From assembly GCF_905147365.1 (NCBI RefSeq), contig NC_056423.1, positions 662,501 to 726,500 of the forward strand: a stretch of 64,000 nt of DNA, read 5' to 3'. This DNA comes from Aricia agestis. Taxonomy: Eukaryota > Arthropoda > Insecta > Lepidoptera > Lycaenidae. The position numbers were made by a program, and so were the translations under genes. The notes under the pieces were generated by a model, which was not told the origin of the DNA, did not search any database, and worked only from the letters and a program-made list of their open reading frames with translations. Of this stretch, positions 11,153 through 20,873 are shown one piece after another (positions within the stretch are counted from its first letter, which is position 1; every line of letters starts with the position of its first letter).

Positions 11153-11990
11153 GTTCTAATATACTAATCCGGTTATAATATTGAAAAATAGATGTTTTTA
11201 AAGAGTTCTCTGCGCTAATTAAAAACTTATAATATGGTATAATATAGCACATAAAATATATTAAATTACTTGTATCGTAATAATATGAAATTAAGTATAC
11301 ATAAGTGAATAGAAATGTTAACTTATTGTAAAGACTAGATAACATAATAATATTATACGTAATCAAAGTATAACAGAGTAGTCGCATTTTTAATTTCATA
11401 AGGATCGACCTCGAGATGTTCAGTCTAAACCTACTCACTAGTCCAGTCATAATCATCTTGAGAACTAAAACATATTGTATACTTAGAGATTTTAAAAATT
11501 TGTTTGACAGTGTATAATAATAAAAACAAAAGAATAGTAACAAACAAAACCTGACGTAGGAAGAATTTATAGAGAAGTAACTTATTAGATTAACATTAAT
11601 AATTATTATTTTACGTATTTGTACTAAAGTTAGTGTTGGCCGTCGTGTAAATTTTTTTAGGTAATAAGAGCACTCTAATTCTTCTATTTTACAAAAGCCA
11701 GATTGCCTTTGAGCATCTATTAATAACAAAAAATATGCTAAAATTAACAAATTCAGTAATGAATAAAGTTTTAGTACACAAAACACGGTTTTTGCTTGAG
11801 TATTTGAAAAAAGGTATTCTATATATTTTACATAAAGATGCTGTCGGCAGATCAATTTTAAAATACAATAATAATAATATGTTAAAAATGTCTTAAAGTA
11901 GTAAGTAAAAATAGTGTTTTTGAAAACAAAATTATTATGCAGTTTGACTAACATTTGCGCAATTAAAAACCCGCGCCAGATCTGCATCAC
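11127..11990 (-). CDS. Open frame bridging LINE ORF1 and ORF2 (287 codons, function unknown)
   Basis: A single stop-free frame runs from inside the 3' end of ORF1, across the AT-rich 780-nt gap, and 26 nt into ORF2. It is in a different frame from both. The nominal first codon is GTG, followed directly by ATG (11987). The product is very rich in Tyr, Leu, Ile and Phe with short basic stretches (for example RRPTLTLVQIRK), and I recognise no domain. In DNA this AT-rich, a random frame of this length is very unlikely. It may be a third ORF, a tract that lets ribosomes pass from ORF1 to ORF2, or a compositional accident of a T-rich strand. Confidence 0.4.
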   Translation of the reverse strand: MMQIWRGFLIAQMLVKLHNNFVFKNTIFTYYFKTFLTYYYYCILKLICRQHLYVKYIEYLFSNTQAKTVFCVLKLYSLLNLLILAYFLLLIDAQRQSGFCKIEELECSYYLKKFTRRPTLTLVQIRKIIIINVNLISYFSINSSYVRFCLLLFFCFYYYTLSNKFLKSLSIQYVLVLKMIMTGLVSRFRLNISRSILMKLKMRLLCYTLITYNIIMLSSLYNKLTFLFTYVYLISYYYDTSNLIYFMCYIIPYYKFLISAENSLKTSIFQYYNRISILEHAISSQNA

Positions 11991-12903
11991 ATCGTATAGA
12001 GAACACCGGTTTCCCGTCGCCCTGGCGAACGTAGATTCTGCCTCGTTTGGTCCACGAGTACCGCCACTGCAGCCGCCGGCACTCCTCGCGGGCCTGGTGG
12101 AACAGCACGCGGTTAGCGCGCGTCAGCCGCTCGTTGACGTAGACGCGGCGCGGCGCTCCGGGCGCACCCAGGTCGGCGCTGTTGAGCGTGCGGCGCACAC
12201 GGGCGGCGCGCAGCAGCTCGTCGCGCAGGTCTCGCCGCGCCAGCCGCACCACGATGCGCCGCGCGCGCCTCTCCTCCGCCGCCGTGGCGTCGCCCGTGGG
12301 GGACCGCTCCACTGCGCCAACCCGCTCGGCGAACACTATATCGGTGCTGCTCAGCTGAACACCTAATTTAGCTGCCAGGACTGTGACCGTGTGTGTGGTG
12401 TTTTCGCCCGTACTCTCGGGCAGGTTACCCACGTCCAGGTCCGCCAGCAGAGCCTCCTGATCTCTGTCATTGAGCTCGGATTTGAGCTGTGAGACCACCT
12501 GCTCCAGATCAGCTACCTTGGACGACGATGTTTTCTCGACCACTTCTACTCGACGCTCCAGGCCCTCCAGCCGCTTAAGTACCTCAGTTCGCCACTCCTA
12601 CATCTCCTGGCGGTACTCTCGAAGCTCCGCCATGTAGAGGGCCATCTCTCTACGCATCTCAACTACGTCGGTAAAGTCTCCCGGGTACATTTGTGAGGAC
12701 GAGTGGAATGTGCTGTTTACTGACTTAAGGCCAGATAAATCACTTTGGCTCCTATCGTTTTTGTCACTACAGGCAGAACAAGACCAGTCTTTCATCTCAG
12801 CGCTAGCGCCGACACATTTTTTATGATAAATTCCCGAGCATGAACTACACTTAGCGACATCTTGCGGCTTAACAGACTTGGCGCATGTTTTGCATTTATT
12901 CAT
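11935..12903 (-). pseudogene. LINE ORF1: PHD finger, coiled coil, FP25-like C-terminal domain, one in-frame TAG
   Basis: The frame of 322 codons plus terminal stop is open except for TAG at 12598-12600 (codon 102). Residues 4-45 form a textbook C4HC3 PHD finger: C4, C7, C19, C22, H27, C30, C42, C45, with W40 two residues before C42. Acidic and Leu-rich heptads follow on both sides of the stop (LKRLEGLERRVE, VADLEQVVSQLKSEL). The C-terminal part, with VNERLTRANRVLFHQARE and IYVRQGDGKP, resembles the baculovirus FP25/LINE ORF1 C-terminal domain. ORF1 proteins of this group bind the element RNA. The stop separates the PHD finger from the RNA-binding half. The reading frame is otherwise undamaged. 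Confidence 0.8.
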
Positions 12904-13400
12904 CCTTGAAAATGTTATTAAAATTGAAATTTATGGACCTTTATATGACGTAGTACCAAGCACCTCGCATAGATGGCGCTTTTAAGGACACGGTTTATCG
13001 ATATTTATTATTTTTGAAATTAAAATTAGATTAAACTAAGCAGTCAATTAAACATTAATCACTTAACACATATGCCACCAACAACATTCACTGCGTTATA
13101 TTTTAAAGTACAATATTGATATTAATTTTTATTGTTATTACTTTTTTTGCGCGCGAAATGCACTGAAAGTCACTTTCTAGTTCTTGAAGGTTATAACTTA
13201 AAAAATATTATTTTAAAATCTAACACAATAACGCTATTTTCCCTTTTTTCTCTCACTGTTAGGTTCTTTGCAGGTCTAATTTGAATAATATTAACTTTAT
13301 TTGCGAAGTTGCACTGTAAAACTATTTTTTTCGTATTTTTAAACGCGGAGTGAAACTGAAACAATGTTGATCGAATGGCGCGCGCGCGGGGGATGATTCG

Positions 13401-14038
13401 TCCTCATCATGAATCTACCATTAAAGGGATGTAGTCTGACCTAGTTTCACCAACTTCTGTTTGTTAAATCTTAACGAGGCATTTCTTAACATACCTTACA
13501 AATTTAGACATACCTAATATTGGGGATAGTCACAAGAAAAATCTAGAATTAGTGGGAAGGTCAAAAAAATTTGAGGCAATATTTGTTTCTTACTTTGTTG
13601 CCTATATAAACGGCATGCCTACATCTTAAAGCTATTTTTTTTTAATTTTCAAATGTAGAATTTCGGGACTTTCGGGATTATTCAAGAAAATTCTAATAAT
13701 TTTCATGTGTTACTGTTATTTAGTATTGAAGTACCACATAACATAATTATGAAGAAGTGTTTGCATTAAGTTTTTCGTCCCACCTACTAATTCTAAGATT
13801 TTTCTAGTGACTACTCTCATTTATTTGTTAATTTTTTTGTGAATTGAAACAAATTAGTAGCGGTAGCCCCATGTGCTCATAATAGTTTTAAGGGAACACC
13901 GATTGCTGTGAAGATTTTGTTTTTTTTGCGATGTCATCAAGTCAAAGTGGAAATTCAAGTTAAGTTTGATATTAGGTACCTCTAGAGTCTAGGGCCTATA
14001 CTCTAGACAATGAAATTAGATAATTATATTTAATAATA
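13401..14038. other. AT-rich spacer between the LINE 5' end and the TRM61-like gene
   Basis: I find no ORF, RNA gene or terminal repeat. Near 13380 the sequence has a GCGCGCGCGGGGG run that may be the LINE 5' UTR edge. Confidence 0.4.
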
Positions 14039-14044
14039 TTTATT
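14039..14044 (-). terminator. Poly(A) signal AATAAA of the TRM61-like gene
   Basis: The minus strand reads AATAAA starting 12 nt after the stop codon at 14056. It is the nearest canonical signal. Use is inferred, not shown. Confidence 0.45.
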
Positions 14045-14055
14045 TACACAATAAA

Positions 14056-14662
14056 TTAACTTTCGTCGACAGTCATTTTGTCGCTGTCTGTACTGTCCTT
14101 AGCACCGTTTTGGCTCTGCTGTGGTTTTTCTGTAAAAATAAATCATTCATCATAAAATATTTTCCTTACTCTTTACCGGTTATAAAAAGCTGTTTAATAA
14201 ATACGTTAAAAATATTTTAGTATATTTTAGTAGTCCGTGTATAATGCTGGCTTCTCACGACGCGTAATATCACGAGCCGCTCCGCGCCAGCTCGAGCCAC
14301 GCGCCGTATGGAATGGCTCGAGGTGGCGCGGGCTGGCTCAAGCAGGCGCGTCCGATCCGATTAAAGTTGGTAACTTCAAAGGCGCGGCTCGGCGCGGCTC
14401 GAGCGGCTCGTGTTATTACGCGCCGCGTGAACGTGTAGCGCGGACTCGCCTGTTGGCTCGTGCTCGCTCGTACGGCTCGGCGCGGCGCGGCTCGAGATAT
14501 TACGCGCCGTGAGAAGCTAGCATAATACTCACTGCGTATGAATGCCGGCGGAAGCGTGGCAACAGTGAGGTAGCCGGTATGTCCGGGGGTGCTGGCCGGC
14601 CACGTTCCCACCACGTAGCTCTTGTCGCTCGACGGTTTCTCCTCCACCGGGTTGTCAGCACT
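14056..14662 (-). CDS. TRMT61A: tRNA (adenine-58-N1)-methyltransferase catalytic subunit, last two coding exons
   Basis: The minus-strand exons are 14662-14533 (acceptor TCTTCCTCAG, donor GTGAGT) and 14129-14056 (acceptor TTTTTACAG). The donor leaves one base and the second exon supplies two, so the frame continues. The peptide runs SADNPVEEKPSSDKSYVVGT, then WPASTPGHTGYLTVATLPP, AFIR, and a charged tail KKPQQSQNGAKDSTDSDKM ending TVDES. The GHTGYLT-x-AT block is the conserved C-terminal end of Trm61/TRMT61A, which methylates A58 of tRNA with Trm6. Only 67 residues are visible; the Rossmann-fold part must lie further right, and I could not find those exons inside the window. A MITE fills most of the 403-nt last intron. 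Confidence 0.72.
14245..14522. mobile_element. Harbinger-like MITE in the last TRM61 intron
   Basis: The ends TGCTGGCTTCTCACGACGCG and inverse CGCGCCGTGAGAAGCTAGCA are flanked by TAA (14242-14244, 14523-14525). It is very GC-rich, with CGAGCCGC/GCGGCTCG repeats. Its edge lies one base beyond the donor hexamer of the upstream exon. The ORFs across it on both strands are by-products of the repeats. Confidence 0.85.
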
Positions 14663-15602
14663 CTGAGGAAGATAAATTATTTAGTATACCTAGGCAGTCC
14701 TGGATTTATAAAAAGGAAGTAGATTTAGCCGCAACTTAGGGGCGGCAGCGTCCTAGGGGGGCGTCGATTTCGTACATGGGGCGGCGAAAATGAAGTGGTC
14801 CACGCTCATAAAAAATATAAATCTGGCACTGATTATAGTATTTAGTGAAGAATAACAACCAGGTTGTTGATTATGTTTTAAGTTCTAACTAAATTATCAG
14901 TTTCGACATCGATATAAAAAGTGTATCGAACATGACTAACCACTTTTAAAAAAAAGAAATAAAACTTTATTGTCTCATAATAAATACGGATAGGAACAAA
15001 AATACATAACATTATCATAGTAGACCACGGTACTCAGCCCTCAGGACCACAGAGGTGATAATAATACGTTGAGAGTGTTAAACACTGCACATGTAAGCGG
15101 CGTATGTCTTAAATTAGTTATGAAATCGTTGATAACGCGGCGGCAGTAATAACAGAGGCGGCATGTGGAGTCAGCTGTTGAAATACCTTTGTGATGCCGA
15201 CTGTTATGTCAAACTTTAATATGCAATATCACTACAAATCATTGAGGATTCCTATAGGTACTCTATAATTACATAGGTTGCCAAACTTCCTCCCAAACCC
15301 CTTTCAAATCCAGTGGACCCCCTGAAGGTGGAACCTTTTGTAGGCAGGGTTACCCCTCCTCCTGGATACCTACTTATCTATGAAACTTTCTATAATTTTA
15401 TGTAACAGTCGCTTTACTTCTTAACAAATTAATTATCTTTCTATGCGTTCCGATAACAAAAACCTATTTTAGTTCTTCACTGCAAACCAAATTTATTTTC
15501 ATGGACCACTTACGATTGCGTACCCCCATTTTTTGTCACGCTCGAGGGCGCCAATAGCACATACGTAAAAATTCCCAAAGTGCACTGACCTCTATTATAC
15601 AA
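14663..15602. other. TRM61 intron or upstream DNA with probable retroelement 3' end
   Basis: I see no exon. At 14948-14975 an A-run followed by GAAATAAAACTTTATTG looks like the inverted 3' end of a retroelement or of another minus-strand transcript. The body of that element is not recognisable. Confidence 0.35.
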
Positions 15603-15743
15603 GTACGCTGGACTTATGATACCCTTTAAAATTACTGGCAAATTACGTCAGATTTATCATTTAGTTCTCTTCCCCCGCATTGGGGGCGCTGATTCCGCTT
15701 CAAATAGGCACAAAAACAGTTGGGTATCATAAGTCCAGCGTAC
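15603..15743. mobile_element. MITE with 22-bp TIR
   Basis: The terminus GTACGCTGGACTTATGATAC is repeated inverted at 15724-15743. The interior has a small GCATTGGGGGCGC motif and no ORF. Confidence 0.75.
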
Positions 15744-15874
15744 CTAATCTAAAGCCAAAATCCGAAATGTTGCACACGTCAAGAATATTGACAGAAACGT
15801 TGTGAAACGTCGAACTAAACTTTTCCTTTACTATCTATGTCGGTGCTGCACTCTAGCGTGCAACATTGCAGTAA

Positions 15875-16033
15875 TATCCTACTGGATGTGAAGACGTAAG
15901 AGCACAGGACCTAAGTCAACGTATCCATGATGTACTTCACCTTGACCGGGGGGATTATACTGAATTGTGCGCGTTGTATCAACCGCAAACGACGACCATA
16001 GATCTAGGAAACGGGAAGATGGGGATACAAAAG
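15875..16033 (+). other. Unidentified coding-like stretch (53 codons)
   Basis: One plus-strand frame between TAA (15872) and TGA (16034) reads with ordinary protein composition, including DVRAQDLSQRIHDVL, HLDRGDYTELCALYQPQ and TTTIDLGNGKMG. The same frame stays readable after the TGA (TLRCSYTSLLGVLAE). It looks like a decayed fragment of a gene or element protein. I do not recognise the family. Confidence 0.35.
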
Positions 16034-16237
16034 TGAACGCTAAGATGCAGCTATACAAGCCTTCTTGGAGTTCTTGCCGAGTGATCGAAATCAGAAGTAA
16101 AAGCGAGACCGCTCTAAAGCGACACGACACGACACGACGCGACACTGCACGTTCTAGAACGTCAGTTCTGTATAACGTCAAGTGTCGCGACTCGCGTCAC
16201 GTCACTGCCACGTAGTGTCACGTAGTGCGGTTTTAGC

Positions 16238-16703
16238 TTAAGGCGACACCTTGATAATTTGGCTGTAGCGATATCGATTTTTCTCAGCAATGACTAAAGC
16301 TAAGAAATTAAAGTTCATTGTCAGTATTCATCATATTGTCTTTGTCTTTGAATTACCCATAGCATAACACGATTGGTCAATTTGTATAACACAGAAAAAT
16401 CAATCAAAAATACCTCTGTAAAAAAAGGGATTCCTATTTTGCCAACAGAGGAGAGTGATTTAAGCTTCCAAAAGTACATAGATTGGTTCAAGCATACACT
16501 TTAATTTGCCCATAGCTTATATGAAATGTATTTATAGTTTTTAAATTACACGACAAAAACCATTTTGTCGCTTACGCCCTTTCCATTTTTTTGCTGTTCC
16601 ATTGCTTGTTTTCTATGAGAGGCCGCGCCGGCCTGTCATAGAAAACAAGCAATCTAAAACATATCTTACACGGTTTTTTTACTTTCACGCGGCGTCACCT
16701 TAA
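16238..16703. mobile_element. TTAA-flanked element with short TIR
   Basis: It runs from TTAAGGCGACACC to GGCGTCACCTTAA, an imperfect 13-bp inverted terminus including the TTAA. A near-perfect inner hairpin (ATTGCTTGTTTTCTATGA and its inverse, about 16601-16653) lies inside. Its right TTAA (16700-16703) is also the left TTAA of the next element. Confidence 0.6.
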
Positions 16704-17181
16704 GAGGAGTCCATACCGCCCTTTTTTCCATACAAACGTTGTCCCCTGTTTCCTCCCTGGATAATGCTAGTAGAGTTATAATTTTTTTCCTGAATATCTA
16801 CGGCCACTAATACGATGTCCCTATGTTTTCTTTTTTTTCATAATTTCATTATTAAATAAGATATTAACGTTCTAAAACCCAAAAAAATGGCCAGATTTTC
16901 CACTGTGTTCAAACGTCCAGAAAACAGATTTGGCTAGATTATACAAAAAAAAAACAAAACATAGGAACACAGCTCAAGCCTTTTTTAATCTTTAATGAAA
17001 AAAGTACTTAAATCGGTTAAGTTTTGGAGAAGGAATCAGGGGACAACGAATCGTTGATTTTCTGGATTTTCTGCAGTTGTCTCTATCGCGTTCTGCGGTA
17101 TAGGCTTGAGGTAAGGGAGACAGCTATAGATATTACACGTGCTTTTTTTTCATTTCTCTAGCCCCTGGTGTATCCTCTTAA
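16700..17181 (+). mobile_element. TTAA-flanked (piggyBac-like) MITE, copy 1
   Basis: It begins TTAAGAGGAGTCC and ends GGTGTATCCTCTTAA. The interior landmarks GTCCCCTGTTTCCTCCC, GAACACAGCTCAAGCC and GGAGAAGGAATCAG recur in copies at 20438-20873 and (inverted) 57936-58236. The TTAA duplication is the hallmark of piggyBac transposition. No transposase is present. Confidence 0.75.
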
Positions 17182-17397
17182 TGCCTCTACGTAAAGCGTC
17201 ATTTGACACAGCTAGATACTTCTAGAAGAAACAGCCATTAACAATTTAGCAGTTGGACCGCTAATTATTTTTGGATAGCTTATTTTGTTTTTATTGTATT
17301 TTAATTTCGTCCCCCTAACGGAGTTAGGGCTTGGTAAACTAGTATGAGAACGTAAAGCGCTGGTGTTTTTAGAGACAGGCATGTTTTCTATTCACGT

Positions 17398-18152
17398 CAG
17401 TGACGGATTAAGACTACGTGATGCCCTAAGCAATCCATCTCTATAGTTGACGTACAGATAGGGGGGCCCGCCCCCTATCTGTACGTCAACTATATAAGAA
17501 TCTGTCTTTAAACCTTTACCGCCCCAAAACATTAGTTTTATCCTAGAAACTTTTTTTGGTGTAGTTTTTGGTGACGTGAGAGTGAGATGTGAACGTGCCC
17601 TACGGACGGATTTTTTTGTGCTTCCTCTGGTGCCCCCTCAGACGTGATGCCCTAGGCAATGGGGATTGTCCATTTTTTTTTAATTTTGCTCATTACAAAA
17701 ACATTTCGAGGAATAAGGTCAGTGATCGTTTTTCTGTATATAAACGAAAAAAATACCCATTAGTTACTTATATTTTTAAACAAATATGTTTAACCTTAGT
17801 TTGACCTTCAATGGCGTTAAATTAGCAATAAATTCGACCAACATTACGTTTCGAACTTTTGGTAAGCTTCTCGTATCAGCTTTCACATAATGAGAACTTG
17901 CATTTGACGAACCAGCCATTATAAATAAGATTGAAATGAAATTTAAAACATACTGCAGAAGTCTATTGGCCGCCGATGATGACGTCACAGCGAAACTTTA
18001 AAAATTTATTGAGAAAAAACTAGCCAATGAATTTCAAAATTATTTAATTTATATTCTTAAAATACCCTATTTTAACGAAAATTTTAAAAGTACATGTGAT
18101 TTTTTTGGACAATGCCCATTGCTTAATTTGATTAAGGGTTAATCCGCCACTG
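17398..18152. mobile_element. Non-autonomous hAT element with perfect 8-bp TSD
   Basis: The ends CAGTGACGGATTAAG and CTTAA..GGGTTAATCCGCCACTG are inverted hAT-style termini. ATTCACGT occurs exactly on both sides (17390-17397 and 18153-18160). The 755-bp body has no transposase ORF. An internal 51-bp palindrome (17443-17493) centres on GGGGGGCCCGCCCCC. Confidence 0.85.
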
Positions 18153-18160
18153 ATTCACGT

Positions 18161-18799
18161 TGACAAGAGTAACCAAGCGTACAAGATCCTTGTCTTTATG
18201 CACTAGGTGATGATTGTCGCTCAAACATTTTTGAGGTGATTTCTCATCTGAGCGAAGTTCTCTGAGTCTTTCATGCACGATTTTTGTGCTCTTCTAATTT
18301 AGCTATTTTTGATTTTGTACAAAATAAAGGCTCTGTCTAGTATTGAGCTAGATCTGTAGGAGCGACCTTGTATTATGTTTAGAGGCAGCACGTACCGATA
18401 TCATAGTTTTTACGATTAGAAAAAATATTTTCAATTATTTTTTTACAATTATAAACTAATCGTAGCTTATGTAATGGGCACATCGGTCGTCGGCTAAATA
18501 GTTAATGATAGCTTTTATCATAAACACCACAGTTCACAGGCATCATGTAACAAAAATGATTTTGAAGTTTCTTAAACTTAGATATCAGTACTTATCTAAA
18601 TAAAGGTAGGTATAACTTAAGCTCTAACCAATAACCATAATAGACAGATTGAATATTTTAATTGGCCGCCAGATTTTTAGGAAAACATAAAAATGTTGAT
18701 TCAATAGACAATTGACTCCATGTAAGATGAAAAAATATTAGTTATAGCGTAACATTGCTCAGATATATGAATGATTAACATAATAAATATATGAATTAG
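18161..18799. other. AT-rich DNA, no recognised feature
   Basis: I see no ORF, TIR pair or RNA gene here. Confidence 0.4.
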
Positions 18800-18886
18800 T
18801 GATTACTTAACTTTAATGAAGATTTTGACATAAGCTCCATACATTTTTTCCATGTCAAGCTCTTCATTAATTTAAAGTTAAGTCAG
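18800..18886. repeat. Short inverted repeat (foldback)
   Basis: GATTACTTAACTTTAATGAAG and the inverse of CTTCATTAATTTAAAGTTAAG flank a 30-bp loop. It could be a small MITE; no duplication is evident. Confidence 0.5.
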
Positions 18887-19771
18887 CGTTAAATGTCTCT
18901 GACTGCGATCGATGCTACGCTCAAAAACTCCGTGAAATATTCACGTATTTCATTTATTTTAATAGAAAAGAAAAGCGTTGTAAACGACAGAAAATATATT
19001 ATGATAACATCTGTCCATTACTGAACAACAGAATATAAAACCTTCTCCTTTTTTTGAAATCGGTTAAAAATAGGGATGTCAAAAGGAATTCAATAAATTT
19101 TTAGAAAGCCTAATAGATTATAATGATAAATTACAGCTAAAACATATCTAACAATGTCTGTTTTCACCCAAAATTAGATCAAAATCGATTCATCCGTTTA
19201 CTTTAAAGCCTGTCCATACCGCGAACTTTAAAGTCAAAATTATGACTTTTTTTGACACTCAACCAAATAATAGACAAGTACCTAAGTCTTAACAAGTTAA
19301 AACAACGAAAGTGATCGTTAAGGGTACAAAATAGAAAATCAGAAGGTTCTCTAGTGTCTATAACATCCATATTCTATACCAATTTGTGGAGAATTTCGTC
19401 GTAATCAAACAACATAATTCTCTAGCCACGTCGCAATTCGCAAAGCACCGTGAGTCTGCGCGAATGCAATTACGAGTTCAACTTTTGCTCTCTATAGTGA
19501 ATTTTTATATTGGTCCTGCTTTAGGACCTTAATCCCTCATTAATTCTATGGAAGGTTAATGTAGTGGGAAAACTTATATTTATTTACACACACTCTGTCT
19601 GAAGTTAAGATACAAAGTAGAAAAACAAAACGTATCTAATATTATTTTAACCAAATTAAGGGAAAAAGAGGCCTCGTAAAATAAATTTAGGAAAAAAGTT
19701 CAAGAAACTTTAATTCTTGTTAGAAGTACAAGAAGAAGAAAAACTGGTAAATTCAATAGCTTCCAAACAAA

Positions 19772-20071
19772 CATGGGCGTACCCAGGTTCTGGGCCAGGG
19801 GGGGGCAAATTACCCAGGTTCTTGGGGGGAGGGGGGGGGGGGGGGGGGCAAATTACGCAGATTCTGGGCCAGGGGGGGCAAATCAGATTTTTTATAAGCT
19901 AGTTGTTTATAAAGAACAAAAAATTAATAATTTTTAGTTGTATTGCAAACAAATGGCAAAAATTCGTTATTTTTATAGAAGAAAGTACTAGATAATATAC
20001 TTAGTAGGGACGTCAACATGATCCAGGGGGGGGGCAGCTGCCCCCCCTGCCCGCCCCTCGGTACGCCCATG
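19772..20071. mobile_element. hAT-like element with poly-G tracts and perfect 8-bp TSD
   Basis: The terminus CATGGGCGTACC and inverse GGTACGCCCATG lie between two copies of CAAACAAA (19764-19771, 20072-20079). The interior repeats TTCTGGGCCAGGGGGGG and contains an 18-G run (19831-19848). A loose end of the same family is at about 45659-45705. Confidence 0.8.
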
Positions 20072-20384
20072 CAAACAAAACATGGTATAAATGCCTAGTT
20101 TTGTTTTATAACACTTGTGATACATTAATAAAACCACAATAAAAAAAAGATTAAAACATAAAACCATCAGTGTCAACACATAGCCTCTTACGGTGATGCG
20201 TAAAAAAGAATAAAAAAAAGAAATTTAAAAAAAGAACGGCCAGTAAAGAGGCGCATTAAGTAATGAGATAAGAGAGATGGAGGGCCACTCGGCGGCGCAG
20301 TCTTTATTATTTATTGACACTTAAAGTAATTACCTTAGCCCGTGCCGTATTGAACTGGATTTGGATCTTAATGCTGAATCGGGT

Positions 20385-20424
20385 GAAACGAAATAACGCG
20401 CATTGTTGCGCGTTATTTCGTTTC
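20385..20424. repeat. Perfect 18-bp hairpin
   Basis: GAAACGAAATAACGCGCA and its exact inverse are separated by TTGT. It sits just left of TTAA-MITE copy 2. Confidence 0.7.
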
Positions 20425-20437
20425 TCCACATTAGCGT

Positions 20438-20873
20438 TTAAGAGGCTTACAAACGCTGTCCCCTGTTTCCTCCCTGGATAATGCCGCTAGAGTTATGATT
20501 TTTTTCCTGAATGTCTATGGCCACTGTTAGCATGTCCCTATGTTTTCTTTTTTTCATAATTTTATTATTAAAAAAAAATGGCAAGATTTTCCTGTGTTCA
20601 AACACCCAGAAAACAAAACTGGCTAAAATATACAAAAAAAAAAACATAGGAACACAGCTCAAGCCTTGCTTTAATTCTTAATGAAAAAAGTACTTAAATC
20701 GATAAAGTTTTGGAGAAGGAATCAGCGGACAACGAATCGAAGATTTTCTGTTCTTTTATTAGAACTCTTGTCGTGTTGTGTCGTGTGCGGTGGGAGACTT
20801 GAGATTGGTGAGACAGCAATACATTTTCAAATACCCATTTTCAATTTCTCTCGCCCCTGGTGTATCCTCTTAA
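20438..20873 (+). mobile_element. TTAA-flanked MITE, copy 2
   Basis: It is colinear with copy 1 (16700-17181), but its left end has lost the GTCCATACCGCCC block and the centre is shortened. It ends GGTGTATCCTCTTAA. The right TTAA (20870-20873) is shared with the foldback that follows. Confidence 0.75.

Larger units (their letters stand above)
7676..13400 (-). mobile_element. CR1-group non-LTR retrotransposon (LINE), near full length
   Basis: Read on the minus strand it has: 5' UTR (about 13400-12904, outer edge uncertain), ORF1 (12903-11935, one internal stop), an open inter-ORF frame (11990-11127), ORF2 (11152-8255, intact) and a roughly 570-nt 3' UTR. The 3' end is AATAAAG followed by (ATTTTTTTT)-type repeats at 7685-7712. 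The pairing of a PHD finger and FP25-like ORF1 with an apurinic-type endonuclease plus RT ORF2 is known for the CR1 group (CR1, L2, Rex1, Daphne relatives). The exact clade needs a tree. The intact ORF2 argues for recent activity. No clear target duplication was found. Confidence 0.85.

Noticed and set aside
11914..12366. 150-codon plus-strand ORF
   Set aside because: Antisense to LINE ORF1 in its GC-rich C-terminal region.
14237..14647. Overlapping ORFs of 91 and 125 codons on opposite strands
   Set aside because: They come from the GC-rich inverted repeats of a MITE. Only the part from 14533 to 14662 is coding, as an exon of the TRM61-like gene.
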